64,000 nt of DNA, taken from Lumbricus terrestris (Eukaryota; Annelida; Clitellata; Crassiclitellata; Lumbricidae). The position numbers and the translations under genes were made by a program. The notes under the pieces were generated by a model, which saw nothing but the letters and a program-made list of their open reading frames with translations, was not told the DNA's origin and ran no database searches. The stretch lies in contig OX457041.1 in assembly GCA_949752735.1 (NCBI GenBank), positions 25,982,076 through 26,046,075 on the forward strand, given 5' to 3'. Positions 54,800 to 64,000 of the stretch are shown here, one piece after another (the stretch's first letter is position 1; every line of letters starts with the position of its first letter).

Positions 54800-55149
54800 T
54801 CAATCACATATAGGCTAGGCCTTTTTATATAGCGCCCCTTCAAGATCTCAACTCCAAGGCTCTCCCAACCCAGGTCTGATAAAACAGAAAAGTCTTGGGA
54901 AAACGACAGAAAGAGCTGACAGAGTCACGGGCAAGCGAGCGGAGAGCAGCAGGGTGGCCATTCCAAATGACTGGACCCACCACCGAGAATGCTCTTTGCT
55001 GCATAGTCGTAGTACGTGAAAAAGAGACGAGGAAGTTCCCACTGGTAGCTGAGCGCAGCGAACGGCGGCCCAGAGAAACAGAAGCCAGGGTAAAGATTTC
55101 ACATACATGTAGGTGTAGGATGGAGCTTGAGCCAGTGCGCAGTAACAAG

Positions 55150-55150
<1 letters not shown>
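54800..55150 (-). mobile_element. L2-type LINE, ORF C-terminus and tail
   Basis: The minus strand reads GRRSLRSATSGNFLVSFSRT and QRAFSVVGPVIWNGHPAALR, parallel to GRRQLRSADRGVLLVPFART and RAFSVVGPVVWNGLPFELR of the other copies. It ends CTTGAAGGGGCGCTATATAA and (GATT)n at about 54797-54810. 5' truncated. Confidence 0.88.

Positions 55151-55192
<42 letters not shown>
55150..55192. repeat. (TA)n microsatellite
   Basis: About 40 bp of TA. Confidence 0.95.
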
Positions 55193-55194
<2 letters not shown>

Positions 55195-56164
55195 GGTGAT
55201 TCAGAAAAAATTATTTGCGAAATTTAATGAGCATAGTTGCTAATTTTGTTCCTTTTGGGTACAGATTAAATTATGTACAAGAAATTTCGAAATAAAATGC
55301 ATTTTAGGTTATGCTCAATGAGCACAGAGTTTACATATAGTTGTATTCAAATTTACAAATTGAGATAATGGCCATGTGATATAGCACACACTAAATAAAG
55401 TTGAATGACACAAATAATTGAGTTTTTAGTAACTCAAAGTGGAGATAAGAACTCAAATATTCATTCTCTATTACAAATTAACTTAGAAAAGTCCACAATT
55501 CAACAGGAACCCTATGCTGCCTGATCGACTTGTAGCCTGGTACAACTACAAGTCATTCACTCACATGCCACCGGAACAGCTATCCACACTCTCACGTTTA
55601 CACATGTAGGTCTTGAGAATACATGAAATTCAGTGGAAATGCTTCTCTCAGAGTCAGTCTGTCATTTGAAATTGATTTCTGAAACTACAAGTCTTGAAAC
55701 AATAGGTGACTTTTGTCCTTCATGCAACCAGATGCACCTTTTTTCCTGAAATGACAAACTCCATCCCCAGCTGTCTCTTCTTGAATCAGTAGGCACAATT
55801 CCGTCACATTCTTCTCTTGCCGACAATTGATGGCATGCGATGATCAGTTGAAAATGATATAGAGCTTTCGTCTGCATTTAAACAATTTACCTAAATTGCA
55901 GTGGTAACTGCCAAGACAGTGAACTTTCTGTCTGACAAGTTTATGTGATCCAATGCAGATCCTGCTTTGAAGAATGAATGGTTTATCGCTGCTGTATCTT
56001 CCTGTTAACCTTCAGGAAGAGTAGATTATTCAAATGTTTTTGTAGTACATTGAGATCTTGACATCTTTAATCATAATTATCAGTGTTCTTCATCATCACC
56101 GTCTTCGTCACTATACTCTTCGTCATCATTCAAGTCATTGCTCTTGTAGTCTCTAGTTGCCTGG
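55193..56164. other. Stretch before the LTR element, possible acidic minus-strand ORF end
   Basis: At 56164-56085 the minus strand reads ATRDYKSNDLNDDEEYSDED and then DGDDEEH and a stop. The frame continues across the LTR element's target site into 63629 onward (KIKMIRKSAKGSCSSNQ). No splice acceptor or family was identified. Confidence 0.3.
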
Positions 56165-57184
56165 TGTAGCGAATTATATACGCTATTATCTATTGAACTA
56201 ATTTATTACAATGTTTAATCCTTAATTATAAGTAAGAGTTAAGCTAGTCAATTTAGTACTGGTGTTGATTTAATTTGATATGTAATAATTTGGCGAAATA
56301 AATAATAATACATAGCTTAGGGGCGGTTACCAAGGAACTAGCGTGTCAACAGCGCGTAAAGTTACGCAACGAAAACGTTGTCATGGGATATTAAGTCAAC
56401 AAACCAATGGTAGCGCTCGGAAGCGAATATAACGATTTTAATGCAACGTCACGAAACGGTTGAAGTAAAATGTTTGATTCCGTTGCTGAACGCTAAGGAA
56501 GAAGGACGTATCGCTATGGCGGACGTTTTCTTAAGTCATATTTAGCGGCACGGATGAACGGTAGTTGAATGCGCTTTCGTTACAAAGAAGGCATTACAAC
56601 TAGGACGTTAAATAGCGGAGTTGAGTTCATTTGAAGGAGCTCGGAACTCTCGTGTTGTGATTTTCGTCGAACGGGTTGTGTGATGAACATTTGGCGATTG
56701 GCAGAGAAACTGATATTCGTTTGGACGATATCACGTTGGTGGACATTGGTTGTGCTCGAGTGCGTTCGTCTGTTAAGCGACGTATCTCACTTCATCGAGT
56801 AAGAAGATTTGGTGCTGGCGATATCTATAATCAACGACGTTGTCTTTCTTCATCCTGGAGCAAGATCTTCGTGGTTGTATTATTATCCGCATCATACATT
56901 CAAGAGCACTTGGTTGCATTTCTTCAAACAGACTACAAGTTGCTGAACTTCACTCATAAGAAGAACTTCATCTGTCGAGGAAAGATAAGCTATTAAGAAT
57001 AATATAAATAATCAACGCCAAATTAAGTAGATAGGTTATTTGATTGTTTGTGCATAACGATATTTTAATAGAATACACTTTTCATAGAAGTTATTGGTGT
57101 CTTTTTAGCCAGGATAGTAAAGGTCTAGTAATTTACTCAATACCTGTTAAACGGAGCAAAACAGCTTTTAAATGGGAGGCTACA
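56165..57184 (+). repeat. 5' LTR
   Basis: 1020 bp, starting TGTAGCGAATTATATACGC and ending GGGAGGCTACA. It contains a 106-codon open frame (56676-56996) also present in the other LTR; whether it is translated is unknown. Confidence 0.96.
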
Positions 57185-57188
57185 ATGA

Positions 57189-57207
57189 TGGGATGCTCGT
57201 CCGGGAT
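57189..57207 (+). other. Primer binding site, tRNA-Pro-like
   Basis: TGGGATGCTCGTCCGGGAT begins four bases after the 5' LTR. GCTCGTCCGGGAT is complementary to the end of the acceptor and T arm of animal tRNA-Pro; the bases next to the CCA differ, so the primer assignment is tentative. Confidence 0.6.
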
Positions 57208-57522
57208 ATTAGCAATTAATTGTTAGTAGAATTGAACATTACTGACATTTATTTTAAAGAGACAAAACTGATAAAATGGAATGCTATTTTAATATTGTTA
57301 GGCCCAGCGCAACATTGCGCAGCGCGTGTCTTGATTAAGCATTAGATTAGGTGCGATAATCTTATTGCTTGCGTGACGTATACCAGAGATTATATTACGT
57401 TAAAGAGAACTCACTAGCGTAACGCTCAGTAATTTGACAATTACTGCAAGCGGTTGTGAAATTGTATAGCGCATAGTTGAGCGTTAAATTTATTACTACC
57501 TAACGAAAGTGAGTAAGTAAGA

Positions 57523-60500
57523 ATGGCCGTCACAGACTGGCAACAGTGGATTGATATGGGACGTTCACTCTCATTAGATGGTGAAGAGCTAAAGGCATTC
57601 GTCAGAGACAGACAAAACGAATTTAGACAGCAGAGGGCGGATGAACGAGAAGAGAAAAAGGAAAATGAGCTACGTGCAGCTGCAGAAGCTAAGTTAGCTG
57701 ATGCCAAAGCAGCCAGAGAGAATGAATTGGAGCTAGCGCGTGAGGCGGCTAAAATTGCTGAGGCAAAAGCAGTTAGAGAAATGGAAATAGCGAGGATGGC
57801 TGACGCGAGACTTATACGTGAAGCAGAGATGACCGAAGCCAGGCTTACGCGACAAGCAAATGACGTTAGACTTGAAAGAGAAGCAACTGAGGCGAGGCTT
57901 GCAAGAGAAGCGAATGAAGCTTTAGAGCATAAGAGACTCGAGATTCAAATGAGATTGAGAGAGATAGAATCGAGAGATGGACGAAACAGGGATGATGGAG
58001 ATTCCTATATGACGATGGGTGACAACCACCAAGGAAACCAAAGTCATAAGGCAATGAAGAATATTAAATTCCCAATATTTAACGAAGCTAAAGATTGTCT
58101 TGATGCGTACCTACTCAGATTTGAGCGGACGTGTACGACATACGAGATACCAAGAGATGTATGGTCGATGATGCTAGCGCGACATCTAGAATCGAAAGCA
58201 TTAGAAGTGTACCAGCGTTTGTCAGCTGAAGAAGCACAAGACTACGATTGTTTAAAGAGACATCTCCTGAAAAGATTCCAGTTAACAGAAGGAGGGTATC
58301 GTAACAAGTTTAAGACTAGCAAGATGGAACAAGGAGAAACTCCTTCAAATTTCATTTACAGATTGCAACGATATTTGCAGCAATGGTTGCTACAAGCAGG
58401 ATTTAAGCAGACCTACGAAGGAATCGAGGATCTACTGCTAAAGGATCAATTTCTCCTCACTTGTAGTAATGAGTTGAGGATGTTCATTAAAGAGAAAGGG
58501 AAAATGAGCTTAAAGGACACATTGACATGTGCAGAATCTTACATCGAAGCTCATGGGTACAGATATGCCGAGAATTCTGTGAAACCTCAAGTGAGATTCA
58601 ATAATGACAGGGGTAATGGAAGGTCGTTTGAAGAGAAATCTAGAGAGAAATTCAAAGGAAATGTAAACAGAGGAAGAGTTGAAACAAGACAGAACAAAGA
58701 GACAAATCACAGTGGAAACATGAATAGAGGATTTAGTAGAGACAGAGAGCAGGCAGCGGAACACAAGATAACTTGTTTTGCGTGCGGAAAAGTAGGTCAT
58801 AAAGCATATGATTGTGTGAACAAAACTAAAGGGTTTGTTAAACACACAGCTGCAGCAGTGCAGATTTTTGAGAATAGTGCATACAATGTAGTACAGACGA
58901 GTGAAAATACGAAATCGGATGAAGTTGCCAGAGCAGTCGAGTACAAGGCTAGAGAAAGTAAAGAAGAAGTACCGACACATATGGCAGCAAGTACGGTAGT
59001 CACAGAAAGGAAAGATGGTTGCATTGACATTGAAAGTAAAGACGAATGTCAAGCGAAAGTCAATGGAGTAGACGCCAATTGTCTTTACGATTCTGGAGCG
59101 AGTACGTGTATTGTGAGGAGATCACTGATCAAGGATAGTGATTTGACTGGGAAGGAAACGCACTGCATCCTAGTTGATGGGAGCTTAAGGTGTTTTCCTA
59201 CAGCCCATGTAAACATTGAGAGCGAGTATTTTACTGGTGAAGTTGAGGCAATGGTTATGGATGAACCAGTAAAGCCGATAATTATTGGACGCGTGAGAGG
59301 GTTGAAATATACAGTAACGAATGAGAACACGGATGAAAATATGATTAATTGTGATAAAGGAGAGAAAGTTGATGAGACGATTGTGAGTGAGAAACAAGAA
59401 AAAGTTGGGTTTAAAGGTATACTTAAGAGAGTTGTGAATGCTAATTCACGTTGGCAAGATGCCAAGAAGACAGTAAGATTCGAGGGTGATGAAATGAGCA
59501 CAGAGTATGATGACGTAATAAAGAAAGTTGTAAGTGATGACGTCATGAGCAGTGACGCACATCAGACAACAGCTGCAATAGAAACGAGAGCTGAGTCGAA
59601 GAAAGTGGTGAAATATAAACCGCTCAAGGTCACCGAAATGCCCGACCTAAATATAACCACAAAAGAAATAAAGGAATTACAGAAGACAGATGAGACATTG
59701 AAGAATTGCTGGGATAAAGCATCTGAATGGAATGGCGATGAGAAGAGTACAGAAAAAGTGCTGTACATAAAGAAAGATGGATTGTTGTACCGGAGATGGA
59801 AAGAAGTTTTGAAGGATGAAGCAAAGTGGCAGTTGATGGTTCCGAAACAGTTGAGAAACAAAGTTCTAGCTGTAGCACATAACTCGCTACTGTCAGCTCA
59901 TCTAGGCATGAAGAAGACTCACGATAAAATTGTGAATGAATTTTATTGGCCAGGAATAAATCAAGAAGTTCGGCGGTATATATTAAGTTGTGATGTATGC
60001 CAGAAAGCAGTAGATAAGAAAGTGAACTACAAGGCACCGATGGGACATCTTCCAGTGCTGGATGCGCCGTTCAAGCATGTCTGTGTAGACATCATAGGAG
60101 CCATAGAGCCTATGTCTATGAGAGGATATCGTTATGTATTAACAATTATCGACTTAAGCACAAGATATCCTGAAGCGATACCATTGAAGGGTATTAGTAC
60201 CGAGGAAGTGGCGGAAGCCTTATTTAACTTTTACTGTCGTATGGGTGTACCACAAAGAATTCATACAGATAGAGGAAGCCAGTTTACGTCAGAACTAATG
60301 GCCGAAGTAAACAAAATGTTATTAATCAAGCATACGATGACGAGTCCATACCACGCGATGGGAAATGGTTGTGTAGAACGTCTTAATGGAACGATTAAGA
60401 CAACACTGAGAAAATTGATAGGTGAACAAGTAAAAGAGTGGGACAGGTACTTGGCACCACTACTTTTCGCATTACGAGATACAGTACACGAAAGCCACGG

Positions 60501-62316
60501 ATACACGCCTTTCGAATTAATTTTCGGAAGATCATGTAGAGGTCCAGTACAGATACTGAAGGAACTGTGGACAAATGAAAAAGTGGAAGACGAAGTGAAG
60601 GATGTGTACACGTATATGACGGATCTACGAGAACGCATAGAAGAAACGTGTAACATGGCGCAGAAAGCAATTCACAAGGCTAATGCGAAGAATAAAAAAT
60701 ACTACGATAAAAAGGCACGGTACAGGAAACTGGAGATCGGAGAAAAAGTCTTATTGTTACTACCGAGTTGCAATAATAAGATGCTTGTAAAATGGCAAGG
60801 ACCATTTGTTGTCAGAGAGAAAATCGGAGACTACGATTATAAAGTCGAGGTTGATGGTGGTAAACTGAAGACTTACCACATTAACATATTAAAGAAGTAT
60901 CATGAGAGGAATGAAGAAGAATTGTCAGGTTCTGAGACAGTAGCATACGTGTCGGCTATTGTACACGATGGCAAAGAAGGTGAAGATGAAGAGGATGAGA
61001 TATTGAACTTGTATGTTAGTAAGCAAACTGAGACATACAAGGATGTCGATATTAATCCACAATTGGAAGATGAACAGAAAGGTGAATTAGAGAAGTTACT
61101 GAGAGAGTATCAAGATATATTTACAGATAAGCCAGAGAGAACGGACATGGTGAAACACGAGATTCATCTTACAAGCGATGAACCTGTTAGGATGAAAGCA
61201 TATCCAACTCCGTACCATCTACAGTCTGAAATTGATAAAGAAATTGAGATAATGTTGGAGAATGGGATTATTGAAAGATCAGAAGCAGCTTACGCAGCAC
61301 CGCTTGTTGTGGTAAAGAAGGCAGATGGAAGTAATAGACTTTGCTGCAACTACAAACAATTGAACAAAGTTACAGTTTTCGATCCAGAACCGATGATGTC
61401 AAACGAAGATATCTTTAACAAACTTAGTGGCAGCAAAATATACAGCAAGTTTGATTTTTGCAAAGGCTACTGGCAAATTCCGATGAGTGAGGAGTCAAAG
61501 GATTATACGACTTTCATTTGTGCAAGTGGGTTGTATAAGTTTAATGTCTTACCTTTTGGATTAGTAAATAGTGCATCCAGCTATAATAGACTAATAAGGA
61601 AGATATTACATGGAACTGAGAATCTGGAGAGTTATGTTGATGACATCTTAGCTCATACAGAAGGATGGACTAAGCATCTAAAGATATTACGGGAATTTTT
61701 CAAAAGAGTGAGAAATGCTCACCTAACTTTGAAACCAAAGAAATGTTCGTTAGGCTATGGTTGCATAGATTTCTTGGGCCATACATTGAACAACGACAAT
61801 ATCAGTCCTAAAGGAGAATCAATTGATAAGATTGTGGACATGCCACAACCGAAGACAAAGAAACAGATAAGAAGTTTCTTGGGAGCAATAAATTACTACA
61901 GAAAATTTATTCCTCATTGTGCTGAACTGATGGCACCATTAAGTGATCTTACTAAGAAGTTATCACCTAATAATGTCGAGTGGAATAAAGAGTTAGATGA
62001 GAGTTTTAGACAGCTGAAGGCAGCACTGGCTAAAACACCAATCCTTAAGTTACCAAACTTGGAAAAGGAATTTGTGATACAAACAGACGCTTCGGGAAAA
62101 GGAATAGGTTGTGTCCTGATACAGCAGTATGAAGGGATAAACCATCCAGTTGCGTATGCGAGTAGGAAACTATTGGAGAGAGAAATGAGATATTCAGTTG
62201 AAGAGAGAGAGTGTCTAGCGATAATGTGGGGAATAAGTCGGTTTGATAGGTACTTGTGTGGAAAGCAGTTTGTGATTGAGACGGACCACTGTGGACTACA
62301 GTACATGAAGGAATGA
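57523..62316 (+). CDS. Gag-pol polyprotein, integrase before reverse transcriptase
   Basis: 1597 residues in one frame. Order: Ala/Glu/Arg-rich coiled coil (about 40-150); capsid region (about 180-300, KFPIFNEAKDCLDAYLLRF to NFIYRLQRYLQQW), SCAN-like; CCHC knuckle at C418-C421-H426-C431; aspartic protease DSGA at 523-526; integrase H2C2 zinc site (H786, H793, C823, C826); DDE core D856, D916, E952 (35 residues between the last two); GPF/Y-type module with WQGPF (about 1090-1100); reverse transcriptase (about 1210-1400) with YVDD at 1371-1374; RNase H with TDASG at D1522. No Gag-Pol frameshift or stop separates the parts. A TGA at 62314-62316 ends the frame inside RNase H; related sequence continues in the same frame to TAA at 62437-62439. 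ATG 57523 is the first long start after the leader. Inferred: assembles particles, copies its RNA from a tRNA primer and integrates the DNA. Confidence 0.93.
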   Translation: MAVTDWQQWIDMGRSLSLDGEELKAFVRDRQNEFRQQRADEREEKKENELRAAAEAKLADAKAARENELELAREAAKIAEAKAVREMEIARMADARLIREAEMTEARLTRQANDVRLEREATEARLAREANEALEHKRLEIQMRLREIESRDGRNRDDGDSYMTMGDNHQGNQSHKAMKNIKFPIFNEAKDCLDAYLLRFERTCTTYEIPRDVWSMMLARHLESKALEVYQRLSAEEAQDYDCLKRHLLKRFQLTEGGYRNKFKTSKMEQGETPSNFIYRLQRYLQQWLLQAGFKQTYEGIEDLLLKDQFLLTCSNELRMFIKEKGKMSLKDTLTCAESYIEAHGYRYAENSVKPQVRFNNDRGNGRSFEEKSREKFKGNVNRGRVETRQNKETNHSGNMNRGFSRDREQAAEHKITCFACGKVGHKAYDCVNKTKGFVKHTAAAVQIFENSAYNVVQTSENTKSDEVARAVEYKARESKEEVPTHMAASTVVTERKDGCIDIESKDECQAKVNGVDANCLYDSGASTCIVRRSLIKDSDLTGKETHCILVDGSLRCFPTAHVNIESEYFTGEVEAMVMDEPVKPIIIGRVRGLKYTVTNENTDENMINCDKGEKVDETIVSEKQEKVGFKGILKRVVNANSRWQDAKKTVRFEGDEMSTEYDDVIKKVVSDDVMSSDAHQTTAAIETRAESKKVVKYKPLKVTEMPDLNITTKEIKELQKTDETLKNCWDKASEWNGDEKSTEKVLYIKKDGLLYRRWKEVLKDEAKWQLMVPKQLRNKVLAVAHNSLLSAHLGMKKTHDKIVNEFYWPGINQEVRRYILSCDVCQKAVDKKVNYKAPMGHLPVLDAPFKHVCVDIIGAIEPMSMRGYRYVLTIIDLSTRYPEAIPLKGISTEEVAEALFNFYCRMGVPQRIHTDRGSQFTSELMAEVNKMLLIKHTMTSPYHAMGNGCVERLNGTIKTTLRKLIGEQVKEWDRYLAPLLFALRDTVHESHGYTPFELIFGRSCRGPVQILKELWTNEKVEDEVKDVYTYMTDLRERIEETCNMAQKAIHKANAKNKKYYDKKARYRKLEIGEKVLLLLPSCNNKMLVKWQGPFVVREKIGDYDYKVEVDGGKLKTYHINILKKYHERNEEELSGSETVAYVSAIVHDGKEGEDEEDEILNLYVSKQTETYKDVDINPQLEDEQKGELEKLLREYQDIFTDKPERTDMVKHEIHLTSDEPVRMKAYPTPYHLQSEIDKEIEIMLENGIIERSEAAYAAPLVVVKKADGSNRLCCNYKQLNKVTVFDPEPMMSNEDIFNKLSGSKIYSKFDFCKGYWQIPMSEESKDYTTFICASGLYKFNVLPFGLVNSASSYNRLIRKILHGTENLESYVDDILAHTEGWTKHLKILREFFKRVRNAHLTLKPKKCSLGYGCIDFLGHTLNNDNISPKGESIDKIVDMPQPKTKKQIRSFLGAINYYRKFIPHCAELMAPLSDLTKKLSPNNVEWNKELDESFRQLKAALAKTPILKLPNLEKEFVIQTDASGKGIGCVLIQQYEGINHPVAYASRKLLEREMRYSVEERECLAIMWGISRFDRYLCGKQFVIETDHCGLQYMKE

Positions 62317-62439
62317 AGAATGAGAAATGCTAGAGTCATGAGGTGGAGTCTTGCACTTCAAAATTATTGCTTTACAATACGATACATTAAGGGAAGCAGT
62401 AATGTAGTTTCTGATTATTTGAGTAGAGGACTTACTTAA
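62317..62439 (+). pseudogene. RNase H C-terminal remainder after the TGA
   Basis: In frame with the polyprotein after its stop: the usual closing segment of the Gypsy RNase H region (MRWSLALQNYCFTIRYIKG and ending in DYLSRG). It shows that TGA 62314 is a premature stop rather than the natural end. Confidence 0.85.
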
Positions 62440-62589
62440 ATAAGTAAAGCAGTAGCATGCAATGAGTAGATATAGATAAGATGTAATTCAGTTATATTGT
62501 GTTGCTTTGTAAAGGTAGAGTAAGGATGCAGTTGAATAATTAGCTAATAGATAATTAGGTAAGTTTTAAAAGCCTGATTACAGAATTTT

Positions 62590-62603
62590 GAAGTAGGGGT
62601 ATT
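62590..62603 (+). other. Weak polypurine tract
   Basis: GAAGTAGGGGTATT precedes the 3' LTR. Purine-rich but short and interrupted; its position is right for plus-strand priming. Confidence 0.45.
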
Positions 62604-63623
62604 TGTAGCGAATTATATACGCTATTATCTATTGAACTAATTTATTACAATGTTTAATCCTTAATTATAAGTAAGAGTTAAGCTAGTCAATTTAGTACTG
62701 GCGTTGATTTAATTTGATATGTAATAATTTGGCGAAATAAATAATAATACATAGCTTAGGGGCGGTTACCAAGGAACTAGCGTGTCAACAGCGCGTAAAG
62801 TTACGCAACGAAAACGTTGTCATGGGATATTAAGTCAACAAACCAATGGTAGCGCTCGGAAGCGAATATAACGATTTTAATGCAACGTCACGAAACGGTT
62901 GAAGTAAAATGTTTGATTCCGTTGCTGAACGCTAAGGAAGAAGGACGTATCGCTATGGCGGACGTTTTCTTAAGTCATATTTAGCGGCACGGATGAACGG
63001 TAGTTGAATGCGCTTTCGTTACAAAGAAGGCATTACAACTAGGACGTTAAATAGCGGAGTTGAGTTCATTTGAAGGAGCTCGGAACTCTCGTGTTGTGAT
63101 TTTCGTCGAACGGGTTGTGTGATGAACATTTGGCGATTGGCAGAGAAACTGATATTCGTTTGGACGATATCACGTTGGTGGGCATTGGTTGTGCTCGAGT
63201 GCGTTCGTCTGTTAAGCGACGTATCTCACTTCATCGAGTAAGAAGATTTGGTGCTGGCGATATCTATAATCAACGACGTTGTCTTTCTTCATCCTGGAGC
63301 AAGATCTTCGTGGTTGTATTATTATCCGCATCATACATTCAAGAGCACTTGGTTGCATTTCTTCAAACAGACTACAAGTTGCTGAACTTCACTCATAAGA
63401 AGAACTTCATCTGTCGAGGAAAGATAAGCTATTAAGAATAATATAAATAATCAACGCCAAATTAAGTAGATAGGTTATTTGATTGTTTGTGCATAACGAT
63501 ATTTTAATAGAATACACTTTTCATAGAAGTTATTGGTGTCTTTTTAGCCAGGATAGTAAAGGTCTAGTAATTTACTCAATACCTGTTAAACGCAGCAAAA
63601 CAGCTTTTAAATGGGAGGCTACA
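62604..63623 (+). repeat. 3' LTR
   Basis: 1020 bp, matching the 5' LTR except for about three substitutions (near 62702, 63181 and 63593). Ends GGGAGGCTACA. Confidence 0.96.
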
Positions 63624-64000
63624 CCTGGTTACTCGAGCAAGATCCTTTAGCTGATTTTCTTATCATTTTTATCTTATACCTGGCTTTTATTGTCTCATCT
63701 TTTGCTCAGCAACTCTCTCATGACTCCTCATTGACAACAGTCATGCTCATTTTTCATGATTCTTGCTGATCTGCTAAAAAAATGCTCATACAAGTTTATC
63801 AATTTTGATAACTTGCTCACCTTACTTAATGCAATATCAAAAACGAGATGTACTTTCAACAAATACTTAACTCACTTTTTTGTGACTCAGAGTGGTTGCT
63901 TCTTTTATCTTTATCTCTAAACTCTTTCCTTTGACATTTTATAGAGTGAACTGCTTTATGGATTCGTGCCTTATTCCACATTCAGATTGACTTGATTTTC
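63624..64000. other. Right flank of the LTR element
   Basis: AT-rich sequence; apart from the possible continuation of the acidic minus-strand frame, nothing recognised. Confidence 0.5.

Larger units (their letters stand above)
56165..63623 (+). mobile_element. Complete Gmr1-like Ty3/Gypsy LTR retrotransposon
   Basis: 7459 bp with two 1020-bp LTRs (TG...CA), flanked by a perfect 5-bp duplication CCTGG (56160-56164 and 63624-63628). It has a tRNA-Pro-like primer site, one long gag-pol frame and a weak purine tract (AAGTAGGGG) before the 3' LTR. Pol order is protease, integrase, reverse transcriptase, RNase H, which is the copia-like order known from Gmr1 elements within Ty3/Gypsy. The LTRs differ at about three positions, so the insertion is recent. 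One in-frame TGA truncates RNase H. Confidence 0.96.

Noticed and set aside
58510..60670. Minus-strand frames of up to 180 codons inside the LTR element
   Set aside because: Antisense shadows of the gag-pol frame, Leu/Ser/Phe rich and without family resemblance.

Overview
The window reads as repeat-dense nuclear DNA of a marine invertebrate animal, most likely a deuterostome (echinoderm or hemichordate grade). The reasons are spliced genes with GT-AG introns, a recognisable animal HEXIM gene, many L2-type LINEs and hAT elements, and a complete Gmr1-like Ty3/Gypsy element, a lineage described mainly from deuterostomes. The species cannot be fixed from the sequence alone.

Two host genes are well supported, both on the plus strand. 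(1) A six-exon ZNF474-like gene (coding 10219-16900, 589 aa) carries eight C2HC zinc fingers of two alternating types; all five introns obey GT-AG and keep the frame. (2) An intronless HEXIM gene (24795-25568, 257 aa), the inhibitor of the kinase P-TEFb, has a TATA box and a CRE-like site about 200 bp upstream. Nothing else looks like an intact host gene.

Layout. 1-5.3 kb: at least five different tandem-repeat arrays in a row (units of about 73, 62, 76, 35 and 32 bp, then an ATCC array). 5.3-10 kb: LINE fragments. 10.2-17.6 kb: the ZNF474-like gene, with a tRNA-derived SINE in an intron. 17.6-24.5 kb: decayed LINE pieces, one split by a MITE that itself contains a second MITE. 24.5-26.4 kb: HEXIM. 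26.7-39.5 kb: dispersed repeats, a hAT MITE, L2 and other LINE copies, and simple repeats. 40-46.5 kb: a 6.5 kb fold-back element with arms of about 1.2 kb, invaded by a 2.7 kb hAT element (itself invaded by another hAT element) and by a hAT MITE. 46.5-56 kb: more MITEs, LINE ends and microsatellites. 56165-63623: a complete LTR retrotransposon with 1020-bp LTRs, a 5-bp target duplication and a single long gag-pol frame in which integrase precedes reverse transcriptase.

The most notable content is the Gmr1-like element with its copia-like pol order and SCAN-like capsid region, and the stratified nest of hAT elements at 40-46.5 kb. There the opposite arm of the fold-back serves as a natural empty site. 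Eight clean 8-bp or 5-bp target-site duplications were read directly from the sequence and fix the element ends.
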